Assembly: GCF_013260645.1 (NCBI RefSeq) | Contig: NZ_CP053921.1 | Span: forward strand, 1,681,763 to 1,745,762 | From: Erythrobacter mangrovi | GTDB taxonomy: Bacteria > Pseudomonadota > Alphaproteobacteria > Sphingomonadales > Sphingomonadaceae | Length of the DNA stretch: 64,000 nucleotides | Reading direction: 5' to 3' | In this document: positions 37,471 to 46,119 of the stretch, piece by piece | How positions within the stretch are numbered: position 1 is the first letter of the stretch | Layout: the number at the start of each line of letters is the position of its first letter | Notes under the pieces: generated by a model | The model's input: only the letters and a program-made list of their open reading frames with translations | What the model was told of the DNA's origin: nothing | Databases searched by the model: none | Made by a program: the position numbers and the translations under genes

Positions 37471-39252
37471 TCAGGCCCAGGCCGCATCCTCGAGGTGGAG
37501 TTCGGCGGCGGGGCGACTGCCCCAATCGTCAATCTTGACCCGGCCAGCCAGCCATAGCCGGCGACCCTGTGCGCCGTGGAGCAATGCCTGTCCCAATTCG
37601 CTCTCGGCAGCACGGAAGGCGATACCCTTGAAACTGCGCCCGTCGTCGCCCGCTGCGATGAGCCGTACGTGATCGCTGCCCACGATGTCACATTTGACGA
37701 GCCGGACGGGTCCTACCGCCACGCGCGGACCGGGCCAGCCCATGCCATAGGGACCGCCCGCTTCGAGCGATTCGACCAGCTCCGGAACCAGACCGCCCGG
37801 CGCGACCGCGACGTCGAGCAGCATCTCACGCTCGGCAGACGCGCGCGCAACTGCGCCCTCCAACTCGACATCGAGCCACTCGGCCAGTTCGTCCACCTTG
37901 TCGCTTGCGACCGTCAGGCCTGCCGCCATGGCATGGCCGCCGCCAGCCACCAGCAGTCCTTCGTGACGCGCGCGAATAATCGCTGCGCCAAGATCGACAC
38001 CCGCGATCGAACGACCCGAACCCTTACCTTGTCCTTCGGCAGCATCGAGCGCGATCACCAGCGCAGGCTTGCCGGTCTTTTCCTTGATGCGTCCGGCAAC
38101 GATCCCGATCACTCCTGGGTGCCAACCCTCGCCCGCCAGCAGGTGTACCGCCCGATTATGTTGCGCGGCCAATTGTTCTTCCGCAGCCTCTTGCACCGCC
38201 GCCTCGATAGCTCGGCGTTCCTCGTTCAAGGCAGAAAGTTGTGCCGCGATGGCGCGCGCCTCATCCGGGTTGTCGGTAGTCAGCAGGCGAACGCCAAGCG
38301 TCGATTCGCCGACCCGCCCGCCGGCATTGATGCGTGGACCCAGCGCAAAGCCGAGGTCGGAGCAGCCAGGTGCGCGTTTCAGCCTGCTGGCGTCGATCAG
38401 CGCCGACATGCCGATATTCTCGCGCCGCGCCATGACCTTCAGGCCTTGCGCCACGAAAGCTCGGTTGAGGCCGTGAAGGGCCGCTACGTCCGCCACCGTA
38501 CCCAACGCGACAAGATCGAGCAGCGCGAGCAGGTCCGGTTCCTTGCGCCTTTCGAAGAAGCCCTGGGCGCGCAACGTCCTGACCACGGCGATCGCAAGCA
38601 GGAACGCCACTCCGACAGCAGCAAGGTGGCCGTGGGCAGCAGCGAGATCATCTTCGTCCAGGCGGTTGGGATTGACCAGGGCCAGCGCCCGCGGGAGCTC
38701 AGCGGAACATTTGTGATGATCCACCACGATGACATCGATCCCGGCATCGTGTGCCATGGCAAGTGCTTCATGCGCCATCGCGCCGCAATCGACTGTCACG
38801 ATCAGGCTGCTGCCTTGTTGCCCTAATCGTACAAGCGCTTCGCCCGACGGACCGTAACCTTCGAGCAGCCGGTCAGGGATGTAATAGTCCGCAGAAAGGC
38901 CCAGTTCGCGCAGTAGCCGGATCAGCAGCGCGGAGCTGGTTGCGCCGTCGACATCGTAGTCGCCGTAGATGGTGATCCGCTCATTGCTGAGCACGGCCTG
39001 CGCAATGCGATCGGCAGCGCTATCCATGTCCCGGAAAGCCGATGGGTCGGGCAGGAAGGCGCGCAGGGTCGGGTTGCGATGGCGGGCAAGGTCGTCTCGC
39101 TCGACACCTCTCGCGAGCAGCAGCTGGTCGACTATGTCCTGGCCGGAGCCGAGCCCGCCAGCCAGTTCCATATTACCTCCCCGCCAGCGCCAGGCCCGGC
39201 CCGTTAGTGATTGGGTGACGCCGAAAACATGGGAGAGTGCGTGGGAGGCCAT
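37471..39252 (-). CDS. recJ: single-stranded-DNA-specific exonuclease RecJ
   Basis: This 593-aa DHH-family 5'-3' exonuclease acts in recombination and mismatch repair. Phosphoesterase motifs are visible: IYGDYDVDGATSSALL (near residue 93), VTVDCGAMAHEAL, VIVVDHHKC (the DHH motif) and later NAGGRVGESTLGVRLL. The DHHA1 part has SGRSIAGVDLGAAI and VAGGGHAMAAG, and an OB-like C-terminal domain follows. The start ATG 39252 (MASHALSHVFGV) is chosen by usual family length; the longer frame upstream looks non-coding. Confidence 0.94.
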   Translation of the reverse strand: MASHALSHVFGVTQSLTGRAWRWRGGNMELAGGLGSGQDIVDQLLLARGVERDDLARHRNPTLRAFLPDPSAFRDMDSAADRIAQAVLSNERITIYGDYDVDGATSSALLIRLLRELGLSADYYIPDRLLEGYGPSGEALVRLGQQGSSLIVTVDCGAMAHEALAMAHDAGIDVIVVDHHKCSAELPRALALVNPNRLDEDDLAAAHGHLAAVGVAFLLAIAVVRTLRAQGFFERRKEPDLLALLDLVALGTVADVAALHGLNRAFVAQGLKVMARRENIGMSALIDASRLKRAPGCSDLGFALGPRINAGGRVGESTLGVRLLTTDNPDEARAIAAQLSALNEERRAIEAAVQEAAEEQLAAQHNRAVHLLAGEGWHPGVIGIVAGRIKEKTGKPALVIALDAAEGQGKGSGRSIAGVDLGAAIIRARHEGLLVAGGGHAMAAGLTVASDKVDELAEWLDVELEGAVARASAEREMLLDVAVAPGGLVPELVESLEAGGPYGMGWPGPRVAVGPVRLVKCDIVGSDHVRLIAAGDDGRSFKGIAFRAAESELGQALLHGAQGRRLWLAGRVKIDDWGSRPAAELHLEDAAWA

Positions 39253-39331
39253 GGCGCAGTCTAACCGTCGGTGCTCCACTGTGAAAGGTCGACGAGATTG
39301 ACAATCGACAAGTGCCCGCGATGCTGGGCTG

Positions 39332-39817
39332 ATGGATGACCTGCAGCTCCTTATCGCCTGGCATAGCCGCACCGGCACAGCGGAGGCACTGGCGTGCGCT
39401 GCATCGCAGGGGGCGGGCAAGCAGGCTCTCTTGCTACGTGCGGACGAGGTCGGGCCGGAGCATTTCCTGGCGGCAGGTGGTTTTCTGTTCGCCTGCCCTG
39501 AGAATCTCGCGACCATGAGCGGTGCGATGAAGGAGATGTTCGACCGCTGCTACTACCCGGTACTGGGCCGGATCGAGGGCAAGCCCTACGCCACAATCAT
39601 CGCGGCAGGGTCGGATGGCGAGGGGGCCCAGCGGCAGATCGACCGAATCGCCACAGGATGGCGGTTGCGGCGGGTGGCAGAACCCTGGATCGTCAACATG
39701 GAAGCCCAAACCTCGGAAGATATCCTCGCACATAAGACGCCGCGGCGTGAGGATATCGAAAGAGCCCACCTTCTGGGTGCGTCGCTTGTGGAAGGGATCG
39801 GAATGGGAATTTTCTGA
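39332..39817 (+). CDS. flavodoxin-like / NADPH-dependent FMN reductase family protein
   Basis: The product has 161 aa. The N-terminus LLIAWHSRTGTAEALACAA has the flavodoxin phosphate-binding-loop pattern (SxTGxTE-like, HSRTGTAEA), and GFLFACPENLATMSGAMKEMFDRCY resembles the FMN-contact region of NAD(P)H-dependent oxidoreductases. A short alpha/beta sandwich binding FMN is therefore likely. Its redox partner is not known. It is transcribed divergently from recJ, and the AT-rich interval after it (39870-39936) separates it from the next unknown gene. Confidence 0.78.
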   Translation: MDDLQLLIAWHSRTGTAEALACAASQGAGKQALLLRADEVGPEHFLAAGGFLFACPENLATMSGAMKEMFDRCYYPVLGRIEGKPYATIIAAGSDGEGAQRQIDRIATGWRLRRVAEPWIVNMEAQTSEDILAHKTPRREDIERAHLLGASLVEGIGMGIF

Positions 39818-39936
39818 CGCGGCACCTCGCTGTCGGCTCCTGCCCTGACGGGATTCTCATCCGCACCGGATATTTTTCCATATTTTTCAATATGAACGGG
39901 AGTGAAAAAAGAAATCGAGTCTGTAATCCTGCCTGA

Positions 39937-40749
39937 ATGACAATTGCACACTCTTTCGCAGATGCGGCTATTGGCCAATCCGGATTGCTATTGCTGTTTG
40001 GTAGCGGGAACCGGCCCGAGCGAAGTCATATCATCGCCGCGATGGATTGGGGCGGACGCACCTCGATCAGCCATGACCCCGCGCAATTGGACGCATCCGA
40101 TAAGCGTTGTTCGGACGACACCGGAGTGACTGCATGTCAGACCGACAACTGGCTTGAGCTGCAACGCGATGGCCTGACATTCGATCTAGTCGGCTTGTCC
40201 GGTGGCCCTTCGCTTGCCGTACCGGTTAACCTCCATAAGGTCGGCAACCCTTCTGAACTCTCGCTTGATATGGTTGAGGCGATCGGTCTTGCGCCCGGTC
40301 CGCACCTCGCGGCCGGATCGGCGAGCCTCCCGGTCGTGCGAACGCAGCTTGCCGTTGCTGTCGAGCTTATCGAAGAACTGCCCGGGCTTGTGGCGGTTTG
40401 CTGGGCGGCGGCGGGTACGGTTCTGCCCCCGGCCTTGTTCAGCAGTGTTGTAACGGACTGGCTTGCTGGAGGTGCCTTTCCGGCAAGGGCATTGCTGCAC
40501 ATTGGCAAGGGGAGCGTGGATTGCCTGCGAAGTTACGGCCTAGCCTATTTCACGGGGCAGGAAATCGAGCTCTCGGAGTGGCTCTCGCGGGACGAGACGA
40601 CGGCAACGGATCTGGCCCACCACCTTGTCCATGAACTTGTAGCGACCGGGCCGATTTGCGACCCGGTCGAACTTCATCTTGGCAAGTGGGGCTCGCTACG
40701 GCTCAAGCCGTCGAGCGACGGCGCTACCGTGCTAGTCGAGCAGGCCTAG
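39937..40749 (+). CDS. hypothetical protein, 270 aa, cytosolic
   Basis: I do not recognise this protein. It has no signal peptide. Hydrophobic beta-like strands alternate with helices. The segment from VPVNLHKVGNPSELS through TQLAVAVELIEELPGLVAVCWAAAGTVLPP to GLAYFTGQEIELS resembles, loosely and from memory, DUF4261-type proteins. The gene is preceded by an AT-rich tract (39867-39920) with repeated ATATTTTT blocks that may hold its promoter. Its stop overlaps the nitronate monooxygenase stop by 4 bases, tail to tail. Length and codon use are like the neighbouring genes, so it is a real gene of unknown function. Confidence 0.7.
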   Translation: MTIAHSFADAAIGQSGLLLLFGSGNRPERSHIIAAMDWGGRTSISHDPAQLDASDKRCSDDTGVTACQTDNWLELQRDGLTFDLVGLSGGPSLAVPVNLHKVGNPSELSLDMVEAIGLAPGPHLAAGSASLPVVRTQLAVAVELIEELPGLVAVCWAAAGTVLPPALFSSVVTDWLAGGAFPARALLHIGKGSVDCLRSYGLAYFTGQEIELSEWLSRDETTATDLAHHLVHELVATGPICDPVELHLGKWGSLRLKPSSDGATVLVEQA

Positions 40750-41714
40750 GCCGTTGCCGCAGCCAGGGCTACCTTGGCTGCTTCGTACTCGCGCTCCAGC
40801 CGCGCCACGGTGGCTTCGACCGGGGCGGTTTCGGTGACCGTGCCGATGCCCTGACCCGAACCCCAGATGTCCTTCCACGCCTTCGCCTTGGTATTACCGC
40901 CGCTGCCGAAGTTCATCTTCGAAGGATCGCTCTGGGGCAGGTCGTCGGGATTGAGCCCGGCGGCCTCGATGCTCGACCGCAGGTAGTTGCCGTGCACACC
41001 GGTGAAGAGGTTGGTGTAGACGATGCCGCTCGCGCTGGCTTCGACGATGGCGTCCTTGTAGCGCTGGTCGGCATTGGCTTCGGTGGTGGCGATCCAGGGC
41101 GAACCGATATAGGCGAAGTCCGCGCCAAGCGCTTGCGCGGCAAGGATCGAGCGGCCGTGCGCGATCGATCCCGAGAGCGCCACAAGCCCATCGAACCAGC
41201 TACGGATTTCCTGCATTAGCGCAAAGGGGCTGAGCACGCCGGCATGGCCGCCTGCACCGGCGGCAACGGGGATCAGGCCGGTAGCACCCTTTTCGATCGC
41301 CTTGCGCGCAAAGCGATCGTTGATCACGTCGTGCATGGTGATCCCGCCCCAGCCTTTCACGGCGGAGAATACATCCTCAAGCGCGCCGAGCGAGGTAATG
41401 ACAAGCGGCACCTGCCACTTGGCGCAGGTCGCCATGTCCGCATCGAGGCGGTCGTTCGACTTGTGGACGATCTGGTTGACCGCGTAGGGCGCTGCCGGAC
41501 GATCGGGGTTGGCGCGGTTATGCGCGGCCAGTTCCTCGGTGATCTGGTGCAGCCACTCGTCGAGCTGGCTTTGCGGACGCGCGTTGAGCGCGGGGAAGCT
41601 GCCTACGATGCCTGCCTTACACTGGGCGATGACGAGTTCCGGCCCCGAAACGATGAATAGCGGCGAACCGATGACGGGCAGGCGCATCCGGTCAAAAGGG
41701 GCGGGAAGGGGCAT
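40746..41714 (-). CDS. nitronate monooxygenase family protein
   Basis: This 322-aa FMN-binding TIM-barrel protein of the nitronate monooxygenase / 2-nitropropane dioxygenase family also resembles FabK. Visible family features are LPVIGSPLFIVSGPELVIAQ at the N-terminus, PVAAGAGGHAG (phosphate-binding, near residue 145), ALSGSIAHGRSILAAQALGADFAYIGSPWIATTEA and the helical C-terminal domain. It oxidises alkyl nitronates (for example propionate 3-nitronate) using O2. GGAG precedes the start by 7 bases. The exact subclass is uncertain. Confidence 0.88.
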   Translation of the reverse strand: MPLPAPFDRMRLPVIGSPLFIVSGPELVIAQCKAGIVGSFPALNARPQSQLDEWLHQITEELAAHNRANPDRPAAPYAVNQIVHKSNDRLDADMATCAKWQVPLVITSLGALEDVFSAVKGWGGITMHDVINDRFARKAIEKGATGLIPVAAGAGGHAGVLSPFALMQEIRSWFDGLVALSGSIAHGRSILAAQALGADFAYIGSPWIATTEANADQRYKDAIVEASASGIVYTNLFTGVHGNYLRSSIEAAGLNPDDLPQSDPSKMNFGSGGNTKAKAWKDIWGSGQGIGTVTETAPVEATVARLEREYEAAKVALAAATA

Positions 41715-41802
41715 CCGTTATCTCCGTTGCATTCTGAAACTTGGGTATGGCTTATGGCGCACGCGAGCGCTTGTCGAGCGTGACGTTACGTAAACGTCAG
41801 CT

Positions 41803-42846
41803 TCAATCGAGCAGGTGTTCTATGCCGTAGATGCGCGCTGCGGTTCCGGAAAACAGCGCACGCTTCTCATCGGGGCTGGCACCCTGCGCCAATCGCTTGA
41901 AAGCGTTCCACAATACTGCGTAGCTCGCCCCCCAGCGATCGACCGGGTAATTGCTTTCGAACATGGCGCGGTCGGGGCCGAAGGCATCGATGCATGTATC
42001 GACATAGGGGCGCCAAAGCGCAGCGAGATGTTCGGATCCGTAGCCCTTGGCCGGCCCATCCTCGGGCAGGCCGCAGAAGGCCATCGCCAGCCCGCCCAGT
42101 TTGACCGAGACATTGGGACAGTCGGCGATGGCGTGAATTGAATGACGCCATGCGTCGAAACGCTCGTGCAGCTTGCCACGATAGCTGGCGATGTTGAGCG
42201 GAGTGCCGCAATGGTCGAGCACGATCTGCTGGTCGGGGAAGGCTTTCGCCAGTTCCAGCACATCGCCAAGCTGCGGCTCGAGCAGCCAGGCATCGAATGT
42301 AAGGCCGTAGTCGGCATAGGCGGCAAATCCTGCGCGAAAGGTATCGCTGCCATACAGGCCCTGGGGCGCGTGGAAGGGCGGACCGAGCACCTCCGGATCG
42401 GCGTCCCACGCCGCTGCGTGGCGAATGCCGCAGAACCGCCCATTGCCCGCCGCGATCAGCGCCTCGACGACCGGTTTGACTGCATCGCCCAAGGTAAGGT
42501 CGGCATGACCGACGATTGCGGCGCAAGGGCGGTAATTGCCGTAAAGACCGCTTGCCCCCTGCGCCGCCACCCCATTGACGAACTCGACTTCGCCGACTGA
42601 CTTCAGTGCTTCGCCCCGGCTCGCATCATAGAAGGCACCGCATTCCATGAATACCGTCGCCACGATGTTGTGGCCGCTATGTGTGTCGGCATGAAGTTCA
42701 TCGAAAGTGTAGTATGCCGCGCCGGCGATAGCTTCGAGGAAGTCGTGCCGCGGTTCGGGAAACGCGCCCATCAGCGGGCGCAGGTCCCACAGGTGATGGT
42801 GCGGATCGACGATGGGCAGGTCCGGTTCGAGGATTACTTCGGTCAT
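41803..42846 (-). CDS. amidohydrolase family (Amidohydro_2) protein
   Basis: The product has 347 aa. The start at 42846 (MTEVILEPDLPIVDPHHHLWD) places the first metal motif PHHHLW at the N-terminus, as in 2-pyrone-4,6-dicarboxylate lactonase-like and ACMSD-like enzymes. Later features are the CGIRHAA loop, LDHCGTPLN and MFESNYPVD, with the Asn/Asp usually coordinating the second-shell metal site. It probably hydrolyses a lactone or related acid. The upstream 22-bp element at 42913-42934 is shared with the M20 amidohydrolase leader. No operon partners on its strand; nitronate monooxygenase ends 88 bases downstream. Confidence 0.85.
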   Translation of the reverse strand: MTEVILEPDLPIVDPHHHLWDLRPLMGAFPEPRHDFLEAIAGAAYYTFDELHADTHSGHNIVATVFMECGAFYDASRGEALKSVGEVEFVNGVAAQGASGLYGNYRPCAAIVGHADLTLGDAVKPVVEALIAAGNGRFCGIRHAAAWDADPEVLGPPFHAPQGLYGSDTFRAGFAAYADYGLTFDAWLLEPQLGDVLELAKAFPDQQIVLDHCGTPLNIASYRGKLHERFDAWRHSIHAIADCPNVSVKLGGLAMAFCGLPEDGPAKGYGSEHLAALWRPYVDTCIDAFGPDRAMFESNYPVDRWGASYAVLWNAFKRLAQGASPDEKRALFSGTAARIYGIEHLLD

Positions 42847-42912
42847 GGCAGGCTCTCTCTCCCTGGCGCCGTGTAGGACCGATGTCGGATACCCCCGGAG
42901 CCTTCCCTTCTG

Positions 42913-42934
42913 GATGGAACACATGGAACACGGT
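42913..42934 (-). promoter_or_regulatory. 22-bp conserved upstream element, copy 2
   Basis: This is an exact copy of the element at 3676-3697, on the minus strand and pointing towards the amidohydrolase start 66 bases downstream. The two direct TGTTCCA units 9 bases apart suggest binding of a regulator to one face of the helix, or a repeated promoter element. Function unknown. Confidence 0.5.
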
Positions 42935-43108
42935 TCTGGCAAGGAAAACTGGAGGCCAATCCTTGATAGCTTCCCGTGTGCGATAGTGCGGAGAGAATGG
43001 GTGGGTTCACAGCGACCCTGTGTAGCATGAGCTCAGGCTAGGAAAGCATTCTTGTCGTCCCGAAAAATAGTAAATGGTAATCTTTGAGGAAGAAACGGTG
43101 ACTAGTGC

Positions 43109-43138
43109 GCGACATCTGAATATCGGATCAGAGGTCGC
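43109..43138 (+). promoter_or_regulatory. hairpin enclosing the ribosome-binding site of the 241-aa gene
   Basis: The arms GCGAC-A-TCTGA (43109-43119) and TCAGA-G-GTCGC (43128-43138) form a stem of ten pairs with one mismatch around a loop of eight. The only Shine-Dalgarno-like sequence (GAGG, 43131-43134) is inside the right arm, and the ATG follows 2 bases after the stem. This layout would block translation until the stem opens. Confidence 0.5.
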
Positions 43139-43140
43139 AA

Positions 43141-43866
43141 ATGAGTTTTGGCAGGAAGGGACTGCGTAGGAGTCCAGATAAACTGCAGCCATACAGGAAT
43201 ATGGAGCCTACGCCGGAGCGGTGGGAGCTTGAGAGAAGTTTGCTCGTCGAGCAGGAATCGCACGACAAATCCTTCTTTGATATTGAAGATAGGCGTAATT
43301 GGGTCTGGTTAGGCTTTGTCTCGATCCTTGCAGTCATTTCGATCGATGATTTCTTTTCAGATTCCGTACTCGTTACCCCGATTAATCCGGACCTTAACTT
43401 TGGTGTCACTGCAACATGTGCGGTGTTGGGCTTTGCACTCGCCTTTTGGCGCTTGCTAAATCGGACTGGTCGTCGGCGCCGCCTTGGAGACTACCTGGTG
43501 GTTTTCCTCGTTGCACCGCTTCTTGCCGGAATGTGGGGGAACGTCACGGTTTGGCGCATGGCCGAGCACCTCGCGTTCTTTGGTTCCGATGCATCCTGGG
43601 AGCCAGCCGTTTATCCGGTGCAATCGTTCGTGCGGAACACTCGCAGGCGTCGCCCCGATACGTACAAGATTAAGATCGACCCTTTTGGTGCAAGGAATGT
43701 CGATATTCCAATACCCTACGCGCAGTATGATCAGTTTCGCCGATCTTCAGCTCCGGTATGCGTCACTGTACTTCAGCGCGAGTCCCCTTCGGGCGCTGTT
43801 CAAATCATCACAAACGGGGGCCTTGACTTAGGAACGCCGGAACCCGTGCAGCTGCATAGCTGTTAG
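43141..43866 (+). CDS. orphan membrane protein, 241 aa
   Basis: I do not recognise this protein. Residues 1-55 are polar and charged (FGRKGLRRSPDKLQPYRN, then ELERSLLVEQESHDKSFFD). Two or three TM helices lie near 58-78, 86-103 and 118-140. The remaining 100 residues are soluble, with Arg-rich segment VRNTRRRRPDTYKIK and a C-terminal Cys. Codon use differs from its neighbours: AGG, ATA, TTA and AAA are more frequent, and the region is visibly AT-richer, suggesting acquisition. It lies alone between divergent amidohydrolase and the S9 peptidase, with a ribosome site buried in a hairpin. Confidence 0.6.
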   Translation: MSFGRKGLRRSPDKLQPYRNMEPTPERWELERSLLVEQESHDKSFFDIEDRRNWVWLGFVSILAVISIDDFFSDSVLVTPINPDLNFGVTATCAVLGFALAFWRLLNRTGRRRRLGDYLVVFLVAPLLAGMWGNVTVWRMAEHLAFFGSDASWEPAVYPVQSFVRNTRRRRPDTYKIKIDPFGARNVDIPIPYAQYDQFRRSSAPVCVTVLQRESPSGAVQIITNGGLDLGTPEPVQLHSC

Positions 43867-44085
43867 CTCATGGGGGCGAGATATTGGGAACTCCCTCCTT
43901 CGCAGGCAGCCGCAAGCGATTTCGCTTTCGTTAGATTTGAACAAGCTGGTCAAGCGCGGAGGAGCCCGTAAGCGCCTGCGGAAGGCAGTGAATTGTCGCT
44001 TGGCTCCTCTTGGCCGAATGCTGCGCGATTGCTTGCGGGCCCAGAATGCGTAAGCAAGAGCGATAAATATCGGGGAGAGATATAT

Positions 44086-46098
44086 ATGCGGGCGAGACTA
44101 TTCTCGGCTACAATTCTTGCGTTGGTGGTGCCGCAGCAAGCCTGGGCTGCTAAGGCGGGACCAACCGATATCGTCAGGGTCGAGCAAGTCTCGGAACCCG
44201 AAATCTCAGCTGACGGACAGTCTGTCGTCTACACCCTAGAAGTGGCTGACGTCGCTGAAGACGAACAGATCAGCCATATCTGGATCGCTCAGTGGGACGG
44301 TTCAGGTGCGCGCCGGCTGACCAGTCGCAAGGGCGAAAGCGAGAGCGCCCCGCGCTTCAGCCCCGATGGCAGCGCGATCGCTTTCATCTCTTCGCGAGCT
44401 TCAGAGGATGATGAAGCCGATGATGCACCGGCGCGTCTCTGGCTCCTTCCACGTGCCGGGGGTGAAGCCTATCCTTTGCCCGGCATTGAGGGCTCAGCCA
44501 GCGATTATGCCTTCTCCCCCGATGGTAAGCGCCTGGTGCTGGTGGTGCAGGACCCCAAGCCCAAGAGGGAGGGTGAGGCCAAGGACCGTCCCGAACCGAT
44601 CGTGATCGACCGCTATCGCTTCAAGGAAGACGGTATCGGCTACCTCGACAATCGCCGCGAACGGCTGTGGCTCTATGATATCGCCAGCGGCAAGGCGGAA
44701 CGCCTGACCGATGGTGACTTCGACGAAGCGCTTCCAGCCTGGTCGCCTGACGGCAAACGCGTCGCCTTCGTTTCGCGCCGTATTCCCGACGCCGAACGCT
44801 CACCGGACTTCAATATCTGGACTGCCGATGTCGCGAAGCCGGGACAGGCACCGAAACAAATCACCAAGTATGGAGGCGCGGACAGCGATCCTGGCTTCGG
44901 TTCATATCCTGCATGGAGTCCAGACGGCTCGCAGATCGCCTATCTGCGCACAGGCGATCCATCGCTGATCTGGTATGCCACGACCGACCTTGCGGTTGTC
45001 CCATCTGGTGGGGGCGAGGAACGCGTGTTGACCGAAACGCTCGACCGCAACGTCCTCAACCCCTTCTGGTCGACCGATGGATCGACGATCAGCTTCATCG
45101 TCGAGGATGACGGTGTCCAGCGGCTTGCCAGCGTGCCGGCCGTCGGCGGTTCGGTGAGCAATGTGAAGAGCGGCGAGTGGGTGTTTTCCGAACCCACGGT
45201 AGCGCCCAACGGGCATGTCGCGATGCGGGTCGGTCAGCTGACCGCTCCAGACGAGATCTATGCGCTGGATAATGGCAAGCTTCGCGCACTTACTTCGCAC
45301 AATGTCGAGTTCGCCAAGAACCTCGAACTGGGCAAGGTTGAGCGCATCAGCGTCACCAGCAAGGACGGCACCGAAGTGCGCGGCTTCATCCAGACGCCGC
45401 CGGGATACCGCAAGGGCTCACGTGTGCCGACCATGCTCTATATTCATGGTGGCCCGACCTCGCAGTTCGATGTCAGTTTCGACATCATGCGCGAGATATT
45501 CTCGGGGGGCGGATATGCGGTGATTACCGTCAACCCGCGCGGCAGCACCGGCTATGGTCAAGCCCATGCCGCCGGGATCGATGCGGCCTGGGGCACGGTC
45601 GACGTTGAGGACGTGCTGGCTGCAGTGGATCATGCGGTGGCCGAAGGCATCGCCGATCCAGACAAACTGGTCATCGGCGGGTGGTCCTATGGCGGCATGC
45701 TGACCAACTACACCATTGCCAGTGACACGCGGTTCAAGGCGGCGATGAGCGGGGCCTCGATCGGCAATATCCTCGCCGGATATGGCACCGATCACTACGT
45801 CTACGAATACGATGTCGAGCTGGGATATCCCTGGGAAAACCAGGAGGTCTGGGAGAAGCTCAGCTACCCCTTCCTGCACAATGACCGCATCGTGACGCCG
45901 ACCTTGTTCATGGTCGGCGGTGAGGACGTCAACGTGCCCACACTGGCGACCGAGCAGATGTACCAGGGCCTGCGTTCGCGCGGGATCGAGACGCGGATGG
46001 TGATTTACCCAGGCGAATTTCACGGGATCAGCCGACCGAGCTTCAAGATCGATCGACTGAAGCGCTGGCTGGACTGGTACGACGCTCACGTGAAGTGA
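44086..46098 (+). CDS. S9 family prolyl oligopeptidase-type peptidase, exported
   Basis: The product has 670 aa. The start at 44086 follows GGGGAGAG and yields a signal peptide (MRARLFSATILALVVPQQAWA), so it is periplasmic. The N-terminal beta-propeller has repeated WSPDGK/FSPDGK-type blades (for example FSPDGSAIAF, FSPDGKRLVL, WSPDGKRVAF, WSPDGSQIAY). The C-terminal alpha/beta hydrolase domain has the nucleophile elbow GGWSYGG (Ser near residue 532), Asp in GGEDVN near 611 and His in GEFHGI near 645. It belongs to the acylaminoacyl-peptidase / dipeptidyl-peptidase group. Its end is inside a 13-bp hairpin. Confidence 0.92.
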   Translation: MRARLFSATILALVVPQQAWAAKAGPTDIVRVEQVSEPEISADGQSVVYTLEVADVAEDEQISHIWIAQWDGSGARRLTSRKGESESAPRFSPDGSAIAFISSRASEDDEADDAPARLWLLPRAGGEAYPLPGIEGSASDYAFSPDGKRLVLVVQDPKPKREGEAKDRPEPIVIDRYRFKEDGIGYLDNRRERLWLYDIASGKAERLTDGDFDEALPAWSPDGKRVAFVSRRIPDAERSPDFNIWTADVAKPGQAPKQITKYGGADSDPGFGSYPAWSPDGSQIAYLRTGDPSLIWYATTDLAVVPSGGGEERVLTETLDRNVLNPFWSTDGSTISFIVEDDGVQRLASVPAVGGSVSNVKSGEWVFSEPTVAPNGHVAMRVGQLTAPDEIYALDNGKLRALTSHNVEFAKNLELGKVERISVTSKDGTEVRGFIQTPPGYRKGSRVPTMLYIHGGPTSQFDVSFDIMREIFSGGGYAVITVNPRGSTGYGQAHAAGIDAAWGTVDVEDVLAAVDHAVAEGIADPDKLVIGGWSYGGMLTNYTIASDTRFKAAMSGASIGNILAGYGTDHYVYEYDVELGYPWENQEVWEKLSYPFLHNDRIVTPTLFMVGGEDVNVPTLATEQMYQGLRSRGIETRMVIYPGEFHGISRPSFKIDRLKRWLDWYDAHVK

Positions 46099-46107
46099 GC
46101 GTCGTAC
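46077..46107. terminator. bidirectional-looking hairpin at the S9 peptidase stop
   Basis: The perfect arms GTACGACGCTCAC (46077-46089) and GTGAGCGTCGTAC (46095-46107) enclose a 5-base loop, and the S9 peptidase TGA is inside the right arm. TTATCC follows on the plus strand. The leuA gene converges with its stop at 46120. The structure probably ends transcription from one or both sides. Confidence 0.65.
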
Positions 46108-46119
46108 TTATCCGTTAGA

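Noticed and set aside
42913..42934. GAAC-N5-GAAC within the 22-bp element taken as a LexA box
   Set aside because: The alphaproteobacterial LexA box needs a 7-base spacer; here it is 5. The downstream genes are not damage-repair genes.
43870..43971. A 33-codon ORF (MGARYWELPP...) after the orphan gene
   Set aside because: No ribosome-binding site, no conserved-looking feature, and it lies in a 219-base gap where short open frames arise by chance.
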